Origin: Arcicella aurantiaca
GTDB lineage: Bacteria; Bacteroidota; Bacteroidia; Cytophagales; Spirosomataceae
Assembly: GCF_003148625.1 (NCBI RefSeq)
Contig: NZ_QGGO01000021.1
Coordinates: forward strand, 1-64,000
Direction of reading: 5' to 3'
Length of the DNA: 64,000 bases
How positions within the stretch are numbered: position 1 is the stretch's first letter; every line of letters begins with the position of its first letter. Position numbers and translations under genes: made by a program. Of this stretch, positions 43,303-52,422 are shown piece after piece. The notes under the pieces were generated by a model. It was given only the letters and a program-made list of their open reading frames with translations, was not told the DNA's origin and ran no database searches.

Positions 43303-43329
43303 TATCAACAAACATTTAAGAGAAATAAA

Positions 43330-44937
43330 ATGAAATTAATATCATATAAAAATATTGTTGCACTCGGCACAACGCTGATGTTAGCAACGGCTTGTTCGGT
43401 CACAGACCTTCAGCCAATTGATGCACTTTCTGAATCAACCGCTTTCCAAACTCCTGAAAGAATTGAACTTGCTGTTGCAGGTGTTTATGACGGAGCTCAA
43501 TCTGGATTTTATGCAGGAGGTGCTGTTCGTGGGTATCCTTTCGGAGCTGCTCACCTTGAACAAGGAGATTGCCGTGGAGAAGATATGGTAAGTGTTGCGG
43601 CTTTCTATGCTATTACTTATAATTCAACTTACGATGCAAATAGCCCAAACAATGGTTATTTTTGGCAAACAATTTATGCCATGATAAACCGTGCAAACGT
43701 TGTGATTGATGGTATTCGTAAAGCTCCTGTTGGAGGAAGTTTAACAGAAGCCGTAAAGAATTCTTATGAAGGAGAATTACGTTTATTGAGAGCAATGGGG
43801 CATTTTTACCTATTGGCTAACTTCGCACGTCCTTATGGAGATAACCCTACTGCAGCAGCAGGTGGCGTACCATATCGTGAACAACCTGTTGGAACAAGCA
43901 CAGGAGCATCCGTTGATGAAGCTTCAAAACAAGGACGTAACACAGTAGCTGAATGTTATGAAAAAATGTTAGCAGATTTAGATTTTGCTGAGACAAATTT
44001 ACCTGCAACTCGTGCTAAAAATGGACTTACACGTGCTACTAAAGCCGCTGCAATTGCTTTAAAAACCAGAATTAGATTACACCAAAATAACTTTGCTCAA
44101 GTAATTGCCGAAGCAAATAAATTGGTACCAACTACTGGAAATTTAGTGTCACCAATTGGTAGCTACCAATTAACTGCAACGCCAATGGGACCATTTGCAG
44201 CAGGAAACAAGAGCAATGTTGAGTCAATTTTATCAATCGAAAACAATGACGTTGATAATAGTAGTGTAAATGGAGCTGCTCCTTCAATGTACACGGCTTC
44301 TATCACAGGTGGACGTGGAATTGTTGGAATTAGCCCAATTATCTGGAATCAGCCTTTTTTCCCTGCTGATGATTATCGTAAATCTTCAGCGATGGTTCAA
44401 CAAGACGGTGCAACTTCTGCAGGACGTGGAGCAATGTTCACTAAGAAATATGCAGATGCAACCGCTCGTACTGATAACGCTCCAATTATTCGTTATGCGG
44501 AAGTATTATTAAATGCTGCTGAAGCTATTGCTCGTACAAGTTCAGGTGTTGATGCAAGAGCATTATCGTTATTGAATGCTGTTCGTAACCGTGCAGTACC
44601 AGCAGGAACGGGACGTTACACAGAAGCAAGTTTCAAAACAAATCAAGAGTTAGTTCAAGCTATTTTGAACGAACGTAGAATTGAATTCTTAGGAGAAGGC
44701 TTACGTTGGTTAGATATTCACCGTTTGGCTACTGATGCTGTTTTCACAACGGGAGGAATTCCTGCTAAAGCAAGTAATACAAACGTATTTACAGCACTTT
44801 ATACAAATAACCCTTCAACTACTTTTGTAAGAGTTGCGGCTATTCCATATAGCAGTTTCAAATTCATTTGGCCTTTACCAATTGAAGAAATCAATAACAA
44901 CCCAACGTTGAAAACACAACAAAATCCAGGTTGGTAA
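43330..44937 (+). CDS. SusD/RagB-type nutrient-binding lipoprotein
   Basis: 535 residues with a lipoprotein signal (MLATACSVTD, Cys22). TPR-like helices contain the family patterns YFWQTIYAMINRANVVIDGI, RLLRAMGHFYLLANFARPYGDNP and, near the end, ILNERRIEFLGEGLRWLDIHRL. It is the surface lid of the SusC-type channel encoded 27 bases upstream. Followed by a terminator, so the pair forms a two-gene operon. Confidence 0.95.
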   Translation: MKLISYKNIVALGTTLMLATACSVTDLQPIDALSESTAFQTPERIELAVAGVYDGAQSGFYAGGAVRGYPFGAAHLEQGDCRGEDMVSVAAFYAITYNSTYDANSPNNGYFWQTIYAMINRANVVIDGIRKAPVGGSLTEAVKNSYEGELRLLRAMGHFYLLANFARPYGDNPTAAAGGVPYREQPVGTSTGASVDEASKQGRNTVAECYEKMLADLDFAETNLPATRAKNGLTRATKAAAIALKTRIRLHQNNFAQVIAEANKLVPTTGNLVSPIGSYQLTATPMGPFAAGNKSNVESILSIENNDVDNSSVNGAAPSMYTASITGGRGIVGISPIIWNQPFFPADDYRKSSAMVQQDGATSAGRGAMFTKKYADATARTDNAPIIRYAEVLLNAAEAIARTSSGVDARALSLLNAVRNRAVPAGTGRYTEASFKTNQELVQAILNERRIEFLGEGLRWLDIHRLATDAVFTTGGIPAKASNTNVFTALYTNNPSTTFVRVAAIPYSSFKFIWPLPIEEINNNPTLKTQQNPGW

Positions 44938-44960
44938 TTTGATTAAAAATCATAATATTA

Positions 44961-44996
44961 AAGTCCTACTTCTTATTTGAGAGGTAGGACTTTTTT
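44961..44996 (+). terminator. Terminator after the first SusC/SusD pair
   Basis: AAGTCCTACTTC (44961-44972) and GAGGTAGGACTT (44981-44992) pair with one wobble, followed by six T. Confidence 0.88.
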
Positions 44997-45098
44997 ATTG
45001 GGAAGAATTCGGTTTTGGGGCATTATTTTCTTGCCAAATAGCAAATTATAGAGTAGATTTAGGTAAAAATAAAATCATCTTATAACTAAAAATAGCTT

Positions 45099-46400
45099 AT
45101 GAAGAAAGTATCTATTATTACAACATTATTATTGGCTTCGTTTCTATCAAGTAATGCTCAAAATGCCACCGCTCTAAAAGCTAAAATTGCCCAAAAAGCT
45201 GAAACCCTTGAAAGTAAAGTAGTAGCTTGGCGTAGAGATTTTCACTTGAATCCAGAATTAGGTAACCGTGAATTTAAAACGGCTGAAAAAGTAGCTAATC
45301 ACTTAAAATCTCTTGGAATAGAAGTTAAAACAGGCGTTGGCAAAACAGGCGTTGTTGGTATTTTGAAAGGAGGGAAGCCGGGACCAGTCGTGGCTCTTCG
45401 TGCTGATATGGACGGTTTGCCTGTGAAAGAGAGAGTGGATATACCTTTTGCTTCAAAAGCGGTTGGTGAATATAATGGTCAACCTGTAAACATTATGCAC
45501 GCTTGCGGACATGATACCCACGTGGCTATTTTAATGGGTACAGCCGAGATTTTAGCCTCTATGAAGAGCGATTTGAAAGGAACTGTTAAATTTATTTTCC
45601 AACCTGCTGAAGAAGGAGCTCCCGAAGGAGAAGAAGGTGGTGCTCCCTTAATGATAAAAGAAGGAGTTTTGGAGAATCCTAAAGTTGATGTGATTTTCGG
45701 ATTGCATATCAATGCCCAAACTGAAGTAGGTAAAATCAGATACCGTCCAGGTGGAACAATGGCAAGTTCTGACTGGTTTAAAATCAAAATTAAAGGAAAA
45801 CAAACACACGGAGCAAGTCCTTGGCAAGGTATTGACCCCATCGTGACGGCTTCGCAAGTGGTAATGGGTTTACAAACAATTGTGAGTAGAAATTCACCAT
45901 TAAACGAATCAGCAGCAGTAGTTACAGTCGGACAAATTAATGGTGGTGTTCGTAGCAATATTATTCCTGAAGAAGTAAATATGAACGGTACAATCCGTAC
46001 TCTTGACCCTGCCGTGCAAGATATGATTCATGCAAGAATGGCACAAGTAGCGACTAATATTGCCCAAAGTGCAGGAGCAACTGCGGAAGTGAAAATTACA
46101 AAAATGTGTCCGATTACTTTTAACGATGTTGCCTTAACAGAGAAAATGGTACCAACGTTAGAAAGTGTTGCAGGAAAAGCAAATGTGTCAATAACCGCTG
46201 CCGCAACAGGTGCAGAAGATTTTGCTTTTTATCAAGAGAAAGTGCCGGGTGTATTTTTCTTCTTGGGTGGAGCTCCAAAAGGTAAACCCGAAGGACAAAC
46301 GGCACCGCACCACACACCTGATTTTTATATTGACGAAGGTGGTTTTGTTTTGGGAATGAAGTCAATGGCGAGTTTGGTAGTTGACTATATGGAGAAGTAA
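45099..46400 (+). CDS. Secreted M20-family amidohydrolase
   Basis: 433 residues with a signal peptide (LLLASFLSSNAQ). Metal and catalytic residues of M20D enzymes are visible: the RADMDGLPV start, HACGHDTHVAIL, the PAEEGAPEGEEGG Glu pair, and the dimerisation part with KGKQTHGASPWQGIDPIV. A late His appears in APHHTPDF. The family hydrolyses N-acyl amino acids or aminoacyl amides (for example hippurate). The position after SusC/SusD suggests use of acylated or peptide-like nutrients, but its own terminators and a 160-bp gap point to separate transcription. Confidence 0.9.
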   Translation: MKKVSIITTLLLASFLSSNAQNATALKAKIAQKAETLESKVVAWRRDFHLNPELGNREFKTAEKVANHLKSLGIEVKTGVGKTGVVGILKGGKPGPVVALRADMDGLPVKERVDIPFASKAVGEYNGQPVNIMHACGHDTHVAILMGTAEILASMKSDLKGTVKFIFQPAEEGAPEGEEGGAPLMIKEGVLENPKVDVIFGLHINAQTEVGKIRYRPGGTMASSDWFKIKIKGKQTHGASPWQGIDPIVTASQVVMGLQTIVSRNSPLNESAAVVTVGQINGGVRSNIIPEEVNMNGTIRTLDPAVQDMIHARMAQVATNIAQSAGATAEVKITKMCPITFNDVALTEKMVPTLESVAGKANVSITAAATGAEDFAFYQEKVPGVFFFLGGAPKGKPEGQTAPHHTPDFYIDEGGFVLGMKSMASLVVDYMEK

Positions 46401-46421
46401 ATTGTAGAAAACGATTTTAGG

Positions 46422-46460
46422 TAAAAAGGGTAGCAATCAAATAGAATGCTACCCTTTTTA
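46422..46460 (+). terminator. Terminator after the M20 gene
   Basis: TAAAAAGGGTAGCA (46422-46435) and TGCTACCCTTTTTA (46447-46460) pair perfectly. Confidence 0.85.
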
Positions 46461-46582
46461 TATTTTTTACTAATAATGTGCGTCAACCATTCTTTCAAAT
46501 AAAGTGTTAGTGTTCAAAAATAATGTCCAATATTTTAAACCCGACACTAATTTCTTAATAACTAAATCTTACCCCTTTTTAA

Positions 46583-47017
46583 TTAGCGTCTTCTACGCTT
46601 ACGAGCAGTTGTAGGAGCGTTAGCAATTCTTATTTGTTTAATTCTTTCTTCTAAATCTACAATTACACGAGCAGACATTTCTCTGTTTGCATCATTTGCT
46701 TCGTTTAAAGACTTATAAGCGGCTTGTAGTTTTTCGTAATCAGAACCTAATTCACCGTATTTTTTACTCAAAGACTCAAAGTTATCTTTCCCCTCTTCCT
46801 GACATTTTACATAGTCTTCATTTTTTCTTTTGAATTGACTTTCCATGCTAAAACGATAGCTACTCAATTCTGCATTTTCTTGGCGTTCTTTCTGTACTTG
46901 TGCTTCTAATCTACGAGCTTGGTCTTGTAAATCAGTAATTTGTTTAGTATCAGTACAACTGCTCATGCTCAGACTCGTAAGTAAAGCTACTGACAAAAGT
47001 GTGGAAATCTTTTTCAT
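46583..47017 (-). CDS. Small coiled-coil lipoprotein
   Basis: 144 residues with a lipoprotein signal (SLSMSSC, Cys21). The mature part is almost entirely helical coiled coil with heptad-like hydrophobics (ITDLQDQARRLEAQVQKERQ; LGSDYEKLQAAYKSLNEAN) and ends in a basic tail RKRRRR. No family name is recognised. The basic end could bind peptidoglycan or nucleic acid-like polyanions, by analogy only. No functional neighbours. Confidence 0.75.
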   Translation of the reverse strand: MKKISTLLSVALLTSLSMSSCTDTKQITDLQDQARRLEAQVQKERQENAELSSYRFSMESQFKRKNEDYVKCQEEGKDNFESLSKKYGELGSDYEKLQAAYKSLNEANDANREMSARVIVDLEERIKQIRIANAPTTARKRRRR

Positions 47018-47293
47018 GAAAATATATTTTAATTTATGGGGTTGTCTTATTTTTCTCCTAATTTATTAACTTTTTTAATAGAAATCAAAATAACTCTCCT
47101 TTTTCCTTGCGTATAGACTTAACAAATGCTAATTCGGTATAGATTTTATCCATAATTATTATTCTGATAGAATTTTTTAACATTTTTTTAGGGTTTGTAT
47201 TTTAATAATTGTCGTACTTTTAAGCAATAATTTATAAAAACTATCGTTACTTTTTATTGAGTAAACATAAACACCCTATTGGGCTTCTAAACT

Positions 47294-48127
47294 ATGAAAC
47301 GAATTGTACTTTTGGGTTTTTTCCTTACAGGAAGTTCATTAATGAGCTTCGCTCAATCATCTGGTATTCAGAAGCCTACAACTGTAACTCCTAATATTTC
47401 TATTCAAAATTTTGAATGGTTTGAGCATTCTATCGTGGGAAAAGCGGGAGTTCAAATTCAATTTCAACCAATTAAAAAAATCAACTTTGTGCTTGATGCA
47501 GGTGCATTTCAAAGTATCGGACAAGCCGATATAATGGGGGCTGGCTGTGTAGCAGGCGTAAGTGCTGCTGATAAAGGTCAAGTGGGAGGTTCAACGGCTT
47601 TAGGACCAACTGGCGTTCCTTTATTGAGCATTCCCAAAATGAGCTATCAAGGCGGTTTTGCTAATCTTGACGCAGGAATCCCAATTAAATTAGGCGATAG
47701 TTCACGTACTACCATAGAGCCTTTTGTGGGCATTGAAGCAAAAATATGGAATCGTTCTGCAGATTATGGAACAGAAGGAAATCCAATGGTTTTTGAAGAA
47801 AAATATAAATTTTTATCTCCTGCTTTGGGTGCAAAATTAAATTATACTACAAAGTCGAAAGTGAAAGTAAGTTTAAGAATTTCAACGAGTTATCCTGTCA
47901 TTTCAAAAATGAAAACAGATGAGAAAAACTTGACTTTTCCCAATGCCGAAATTGATTTAACTAAAATGCTTTCACCTTCAGTTGAATTAGGCATGAAATT
48001 CAAAAAAGTTACCGTTAAACTTCGTTACGAAAGAATAAATATTGGCACTTCCGACTCCCTGAAAGGTTACAATAACCCCGCCTCAAAAGCTAACGTTACA
48101 GGTCTTTCTATTGGATATGATTTTTAA
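47294..48127 (+). CDS. Predicted outer-membrane beta-barrel protein
   Basis: 277 residues with a signal peptide (FFLTGSSLMSFAQ). Alternating strand pattern, aromatic girdle residues and a C-terminal ...VTGLSIGYDF ending in Phe fit a small beta-barrel. Segment EPFVGIEAKIWNRSADYGTE looks like a surface loop region. I do not recognise a specific family. Preceded by a 276-bp gap without other features; followed immediately by the heptamer array. Confidence 0.7.
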   Translation: MKRIVLLGFFLTGSSLMSFAQSSGIQKPTTVTPNISIQNFEWFEHSIVGKAGVQIQFQPIKKINFVLDAGAFQSIGQADIMGAGCVAGVSAADKGQVGGSTALGPTGVPLLSIPKMSYQGGFANLDAGIPIKLGDSSRTTIEPFVGIEAKIWNRSADYGTEGNPMVFEEKYKFLSPALGAKLNYTTKSKVKVSLRISTSYPVISKMKTDEKNLTFPNAEIDLTKMLSPSVELGMKFKKVTVKLRYERINIGTSDSLKGYNNPASKANVTGLSIGYDF

Positions 48128-48408
48128 TATAGAGAATAGATTTTATTTTAGAGAATAGATTACAGATTACAGAGAATAGATTACAGATTACAGAGAATAG
48201 ATTACAGATTATAGAGAATAGATTACAGGTTATAGAGAATAGATTGCAGATTATAGAGAATAGATTGCTGAGAATAGATTACAGAGTTAATTTTATGGAA
48301 AAAATCTCTATCCTCTATCCTCTATCCTCTATCCTCTATCCTCTATCCTCTATCCTCTATCCTCTATCCTCTATCCTCTATCCTCTATCCTCTATCCTCT
48401 ATCCTCTA
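48128..48408. repeat. Two facing heptamer arrays between the barrel gene and the 74-aa gene
   Basis: 48130-48290 is written in seven-base words (TAGAGAA, TAGATTA, CAGATTA, CAGAGAA), largely as a 21-base unit of three words. 48306-48408 is about 15 copies of CTCTATC, which on the minus strand reads TAGAGGA in register with the stop codon TAG of the gene ending at 48406. The left array begins two bases after the barrel gene stop codon. Confidence 0.92.
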
Positions 48409-48630
48409 ATTATCATCAATCATTCCGCCTGCTTTAATGGCTTCATAATCAGTTTTTAATCTTCCCATTTCACGAGCCAAAAACGTTTGTAATTGCGTAT
48501 TAAACTCATGTTGTTCTTCTTTGCTCAACGAAGCATAATAATCCTTTAATTCTTGGTTAATTGTGGCACGTTCTTCGGCAGAAGAGGCGTTTATTGAGCG
48601 TATATGATATTTTTTGAAGTCAAAATCCAT
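48406..48630 (-). CDS. Small helical protein, unknown function
   Basis: 74 residues from the ATG at 48630; an upstream in-frame ATG would add ten unlikely residues. It is charged and helical (ATINQELKDYYASLSKEEQHEFNTQLQTFLAREMGRLKTDYEAIKAG) with no signal or membrane segment. I do not recognise the family, though short proteins of this type are common in Bacteroidota. Its TAG stop codon is supplied by the first word of the TAGAGGA array. Confidence 0.65.
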   Translation of the reverse strand: MDFDFKKYHIRSINASSAEERATINQELKDYYASLSKEEQHEFNTQLQTFLAREMGRLKTDYEAIKAGGMIDDN

Positions 48631-48729
48631 GATAAAGTTGTTTTTTGTAATAAGCTGCAATTTAAAAACATTGATTCAAATTTTCGCTTTTTGTGTTTAT
48701 CTTCAACAAAAAAACTAAAATTATAATCT

Positions 48730-49542
48730 ATGTCTGAAAAATTACAAATTCATGACCACGATCCAATTGTCTGTAAAAATTGTCATCATATATTTCATGG
48801 AAAATACTGTTCCGAATGTGGACAAAAAGCTGAAACCAATCGCTTTACAATAAAACATATTATTGAAACTACTTCTCATGCTTTTCTTAACGTTTTTTTC
48901 TTTTTTGAAAGAGGAGCTTCTTTAACTTTTAAAGAATTATTGATTAGTCCGGGACAATTTCTTCGTAATTATTTGTCGGGAAAAAGGGTAAGTCACATCA
49001 CACCAATTGGTTATGTATTATTAGTCGGAACAATTTCTACGTTATTATACACCTATTTGGGAGATGAAATGATGATGAATATGCCTTTTGGCGAACAACT
49101 TGTCAATGATAAGAACAAGATAATTTCCACAAAAGATATTGTCAAATATATCACTGAGCATCAAGTTTTATCAACCTTGATTATGATACCCTTGACCTCA
49201 ATGGTTACTCAAAGAGTTTATAAAAAAATAGGCTATAATTATGCTGAACATTTGGTGGTAAATGCCTTTTTATTATCGCAACAAAGCATGATTAATTCAT
49301 TTTTTATGCCTCTACTGCTAATTTCTGACTCGAAGTTAATATCACTTGCTATGACCTTTGTTTCTTACACTTATTTGACATGGAGTTATCATCAACTTTT
49401 TCAAATTACGCCTTTGGGAAAAAGTATTTTTAAAAGTATAATGGCAGTTCTTTTAGGATACTTATTGCTTATTTTATTTTCTTCTTTGGTCGGAGGCGTT
49501 GTTGTGGGAGTTCTACATGCGGCAGGAAAACTCAAGCATTAG
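48730..49542 (+). CDS. DUF3667-type membrane protein with zinc ribbon
   Basis: 270 residues. An N-terminal Cys4 ribbon (C-K-N-C and C-S-E-C-G-Q) is followed by a conserved LTFKELLISPGQFLRNYLSGKRVSHITPIGYVL segment and about five transmembrane helices (the last is IMAVLLGYLLLILFSSLVGGVVVGVL). This layout is the DUF3667 family, widespread in Bacteroidota, with no known function. Probably monocistronic. Confidence 0.87.
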   Translation: MSEKLQIHDHDPIVCKNCHHIFHGKYCSECGQKAETNRFTIKHIIETTSHAFLNVFFFFERGASLTFKELLISPGQFLRNYLSGKRVSHITPIGYVLLVGTISTLLYTYLGDEMMMNMPFGEQLVNDKNKIISTKDIVKYITEHQVLSTLIMIPLTSMVTQRVYKKIGYNYAEHLVVNAFLLSQQSMINSFFMPLLLISDSKLISLAMTFVSYTYLTWSYHQLFQITPLGKSIFKSIMAVLLGYLLLILFSSLVGGVVVGVLHAAGKLKH

Positions 49543-49595
49543 CATTAATAATCAAAATACTTACCCCAAGACCTTACGAATACGCTGAGTTGTCG

Positions 49596-49603
49596 TAACT
49601 TTG
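49596..49603 (+). promoter_or_regulatory. Predicted -7 element (TAACTTTG) for rimO
   Basis: Exact TAnnTTTG match, 47 bases before the rimO start codon. A TTA rather than TTG lies at the -33 distance. Confidence 0.45.
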
Positions 49604-49650
49604 TGGTTAAATTTTTAACAAATCCTATCTTCATGAGTTAGGAATTTTAG

Positions 49651-50958
49651 ATGAAAACTAAAACGCAATTAAAGAATAAAGTCAATATCGTTACACTTGG
49701 TTGTAGCAAAAATGTGGTTGATTCAGAGGTGATTTATACTCAGTTGAAAGGAAATGGTATAAAGGTTAGCCACGAATCTAAGAAAGATGATTCAAACATT
49801 GTTATCGTAAATACTTGCGGTTTTATTGATAATGCTAAGCAAGAATCAATAGATACCATTTTGCGATATGTTGATGCCAAAGAAGCTGGCGTAATTGATA
49901 AATTGTATGTAACAGGTTGTTTGTCACACCGTTATAAAGATGAATTGGAGGTGGAAATCCCTACGGTTGATGCTTTTTTTGGCACAAATGAGTTACCAAG
50001 ATTATTAAAAACACTCAAAGCAGATTATAAACACGAACTCATCGGAGAACGTCTTTTAACAACTCCAACCCATTACGCATACTTGAAAATTGCGGAAGGT
50101 TGCGACCGTCCTTGTTCGTTCTGTGCTATTCCATTAATGCGTGGCGGACACGTTTCTCGTACTATTGAAGATTTAGTAATTGAAGCAAAGTCATTAGTAA
50201 AACGTGGTACAAAAGAGTTAATTCTCATCGCTCAAGATTTAACGTATTACGGTTTAGATATTTATAAAAAGCGTAACCTTTCGGAATTATTAGAACACTT
50301 TTCAGATATTGAAGGACTTGATTGGATTCGTTTACAATATGCTTACCCTGCTGGTTTCCCGATGGACGTTTTAGATGTAATGAATTCAAAATCAAATATT
50401 TGTAAGTATTTGGATATGCCATTGCAAAGTGGTTCAACGGAAGTTTTGAAAAGAATGCGTCGTGGAATTACTCGTGAGAAAACCGAAGATTTAATCAATG
50501 CCATTCGTGATAAAGTGCCTGATATTGCTCTAAGAACCACTTTAATTTCTGGTCACCCAGGAGAAACAGAAGAGGATTACGAAGAAACTTATCGATTTGT
50601 AGAAAAAATGCGTTTCGACCGTTTAGGTGTTTTCACATACTCGCACGAAGACCAAACCCATTCACATACTTTTGAAGACGATGTTCCTGCCGAAATAAAA
50701 CAAGAACGTGCCGACGAAATTATGGCATTGCAACAAGATATTTCGATGGAGTTGAACCAAGAGAAAGTAGGCAATACTTATAAAGTTTTATTTGATAGAA
50801 AGGAGGGAGGACACTTTATCGGAAGAACACAATTTGACTCGCCAGAAGTTGATAATGAGGTACTTATTCCAGCATCACAATTTGTACGTTTAGGTGATTT
50901 TGCCAATGTAAAAGTTAATCGTGCCGAAGAATTTGACTTATACGGAGACTTGGTTTAG
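49651..50958 (+). CDS. rimO: Ribosomal protein S12 methylthiotransferase
   Basis: 435 residues in the three-domain methylthiotransferase order: an N-terminal UPF0004 domain with C18, C56 and C90; radical SAM with C151-x3-C155-x2-C158 (GCDRPCSFCAIPLMRGG); and a C-terminal TRAM domain (IGRTQFDSPEVDNEVLIPA). RimO adds a methylthio group to an aspartate of ribosomal protein S12. The CSFCAIPLMRG form separates RimO from MiaB. ftsY, commonly next to rimO in this phylum, is absent. The heptamer array begins at its stop codon. Confidence 0.93.
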   Translation: MKTKTQLKNKVNIVTLGCSKNVVDSEVIYTQLKGNGIKVSHESKKDDSNIVIVNTCGFIDNAKQESIDTILRYVDAKEAGVIDKLYVTGCLSHRYKDELEVEIPTVDAFFGTNELPRLLKTLKADYKHELIGERLLTTPTHYAYLKIAEGCDRPCSFCAIPLMRGGHVSRTIEDLVIEAKSLVKRGTKELILIAQDLTYYGLDIYKKRNLSELLEHFSDIEGLDWIRLQYAYPAGFPMDVLDVMNSKSNICKYLDMPLQSGSTEVLKRMRRGITREKTEDLINAIRDKVPDIALRTTLISGHPGETEEDYEETYRFVEKMRFDRLGVFTYSHEDQTHSHTFEDDVPAEIKQERADEIMALQQDISMELNQEKVGNTYKVLFDRKEGGHFIGRTQFDSPEVDNEVLIPASQFVRLGDFANVKVNRAEEFDLYGDLV

Positions 50959-51004
50959 AGAATAGAGGATAGAGGATAGAGGTTAGATTTTAGAGAATAG
51001 TTAA
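50956..51004. repeat. Heptamer array starting at the rimO stop codon
   Basis: From the stop codon: TAGAGAA TAGAGGA TAGAGGA TAGAGGT TAGATTT TAGAGAA TAGTTAA. Every word starts with TAG, and the first TAG is the stop codon itself. Confidence 0.85.
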
Positions 51005-51007
51005 CAA

Positions 51008-51050
51008 AAAAATGGCGATTAGGAACTTAAATTTCCCAATCGCCATTTTT
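51008..51050. terminator. Bidirectional terminator between rimO and the MoeB-like gene
   Basis: AAAAATGGCGATT (51008-51020) and AATCGCCATTTTT (51038-51050) pair perfectly, with A/T runs on both sides. Confidence 0.88.
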
Positions 51051-51099
51051 ACTGCTCACTGCTCACTGCTCACTGCTCACTGCTCACTGCTTACTGTCA
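51051..51099. repeat. Heptamer array TGAGCAG at the MoeB-like stop codon
   Basis: On the minus strand the gene stop TGA is followed by CAG, TAAGCAG and then several TGAGCAG words up to the terminator. Each word begins with a stop triplet. Confidence 0.85.
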
Positions 51100-52230
51100 A
51101 TACACCTCCATTGTTTCGTCAATTTCGTTTGCCCAGGCATTGATACCACCCGTTAAGTTTTGTAAATTATTAAAGCCATGATTTTGAGATAAGTAATCAA
51201 TCACACTTGCTGAACGAAAGCCGTGATGGCAATACACAACGACCGTTCTATCTCGTGGAATATGTTTCACATTCGTCGGAATATTACTCATTGGAATCAA
51301 GACAGAACCTTCAATTCTACAAATTTCATATTCATTCAAATTTCTTACATCTAACAAAAAGAAATCTTCTTTATTCTGTATTTTCTCTGATAACTCTTCA
51401 ACGGTTATTGTTGAGTTAATGGCTTGATTATTAGGCATATTTTTTTGTTTTTCTCCTTCTGGAAATATCATCTTTTCTGCGTTTGCTTTTCTTTTTACTT
51501 TAATTTTTTGTGAAGTGTTTTCTAATAAATCAAGCATCAAAAGTTGCCCACTTAGTACCGTTCCGATACCCGTAATTATCTTAATTACCTCATTGGCTTG
51601 GTACATTCCCAACATTCCTGGAAGAATCCCCAAAACGCCAATTGTAGCACAGTTGGGGATTTCCAATTCAGAAGGTTGTTCGGGAAATAAACAACGATAA
51701 GTAGGTCCTTGATTACCCAATGAATCGGTGTAATTAAACACTGAAACCTGTCCTTCAAACTGATGAATTGCTCCGTAAACAAATGGTTTATTCAATTTTA
51801 CACAATAATCATTGATAAGATAACGAGCCGTAAAATTATCAGTACAATCCACAATTATATCATAATTTTTGACGAAATTTTCGGCATTTTCGGCATTTTC
51901 GGCTTTGAAATTTTGCTTAACTGCCTCATATTCAATTGTATCATTCAGCTTTAATAAACGAGTAGCAGCGGTGGTTGCTTTCGGGCTACCAATGTCTTCT
52001 ACTTTGTATAAAACCTGTCTTTGTAAATTGCTTAAATCTACCGAATCAGCGTCCATAATTCCTAATTTACCAATGCCCGCTGCCGCCAAATATAACAAAA
52101 CTGGACAGCCTAAACCACCCGCACCAATTACTAAAACTTTAGCATTTTTTAGTTTTAGTTGACCATCTTGCCCAATTTTTGGTAGTAACAAGTGTTTTTG
52201 ATAACGATTTTTTTCAGTTGATGAGAGCAT
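51097..52230 (-). CDS. moeB: MoeB/ThiF-type adenylyltransferase with C-terminal rhodanese domain
   Basis: 377 residues. The E1-like domain carries VIGAGGLGCPVLLYLAAAGIG and DADSVDLSNLQRQVLY for ATP and Mg binding, plus the candidate catalytic Cys194 in NCATIGVLGILPG. A rhodanese domain follows with Cys334 in VVYCHHGFRSASV. Such fusions activate the C-terminal glycine of MoaD- or ThiS-like carriers and supply sulfur. No other molybdopterin or thiamin genes are near, so the carrier is uncertain. A 9-base tandem repeat near 51880-51903 encodes ENAENAEN, an apparent in-frame expansion. Confidence 0.88.
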   Translation of the reverse strand: MLSSTEKNRYQKHLLLPKIGQDGQLKLKNAKVLVIGAGGLGCPVLLYLAAAGIGKLGIMDADSVDLSNLQRQVLYKVEDIGSPKATTAATRLLKLNDTIEYEAVKQNFKAENAENAENFVKNYDIIVDCTDNFTARYLINDYCVKLNKPFVYGAIHQFEGQVSVFNYTDSLGNQGPTYRCLFPEQPSELEIPNCATIGVLGILPGMLGMYQANEVIKIITGIGTVLSGQLLMLDLLENTSQKIKVKRKANAEKMIFPEGEKQKNMPNNQAINSTITVEELSEKIQNKEDFFLLDVRNLNEYEICRIEGSVLIPMSNIPTNVKHIPRDRTVVVYCHHGFRSASVIDYLSQNHGFNNLQNLTGGINAWANEIDETMEVY

Positions 52231-52369
52231 ATTGATACATTAATTTATTTTTGTATTAAGCGAGATAACAAATTACGATTAACGAAGATAACAATAAATT
52301 TAACGCCTTATAAACTCATTACTTGTATTCGCTTATTTGTCAACTAAAAGTGACACCAATGGGCATAAA

Positions 52370-52400
52370 AAAACCTTCTCAAAGTTATTGAGAAGGTTTT
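52370..52400 (-). terminator. Terminator after rpmB
   Basis: AAAACCTTCTCAA (52370-52382) and TTGAGAAGGTTTT (52388-52400) pair perfectly; on the minus strand a T-run follows. Confidence 0.9.
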
Positions 52401-52422
52401 TAATATTTTTAAGCTATTGGTA

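Noticed and set aside
48244-48459. 71-codon frame over the CTCTATC array
   Set aside because: The repeated SSILYPL translation comes from the tandem repeat; there is no independent evidence for a protein.
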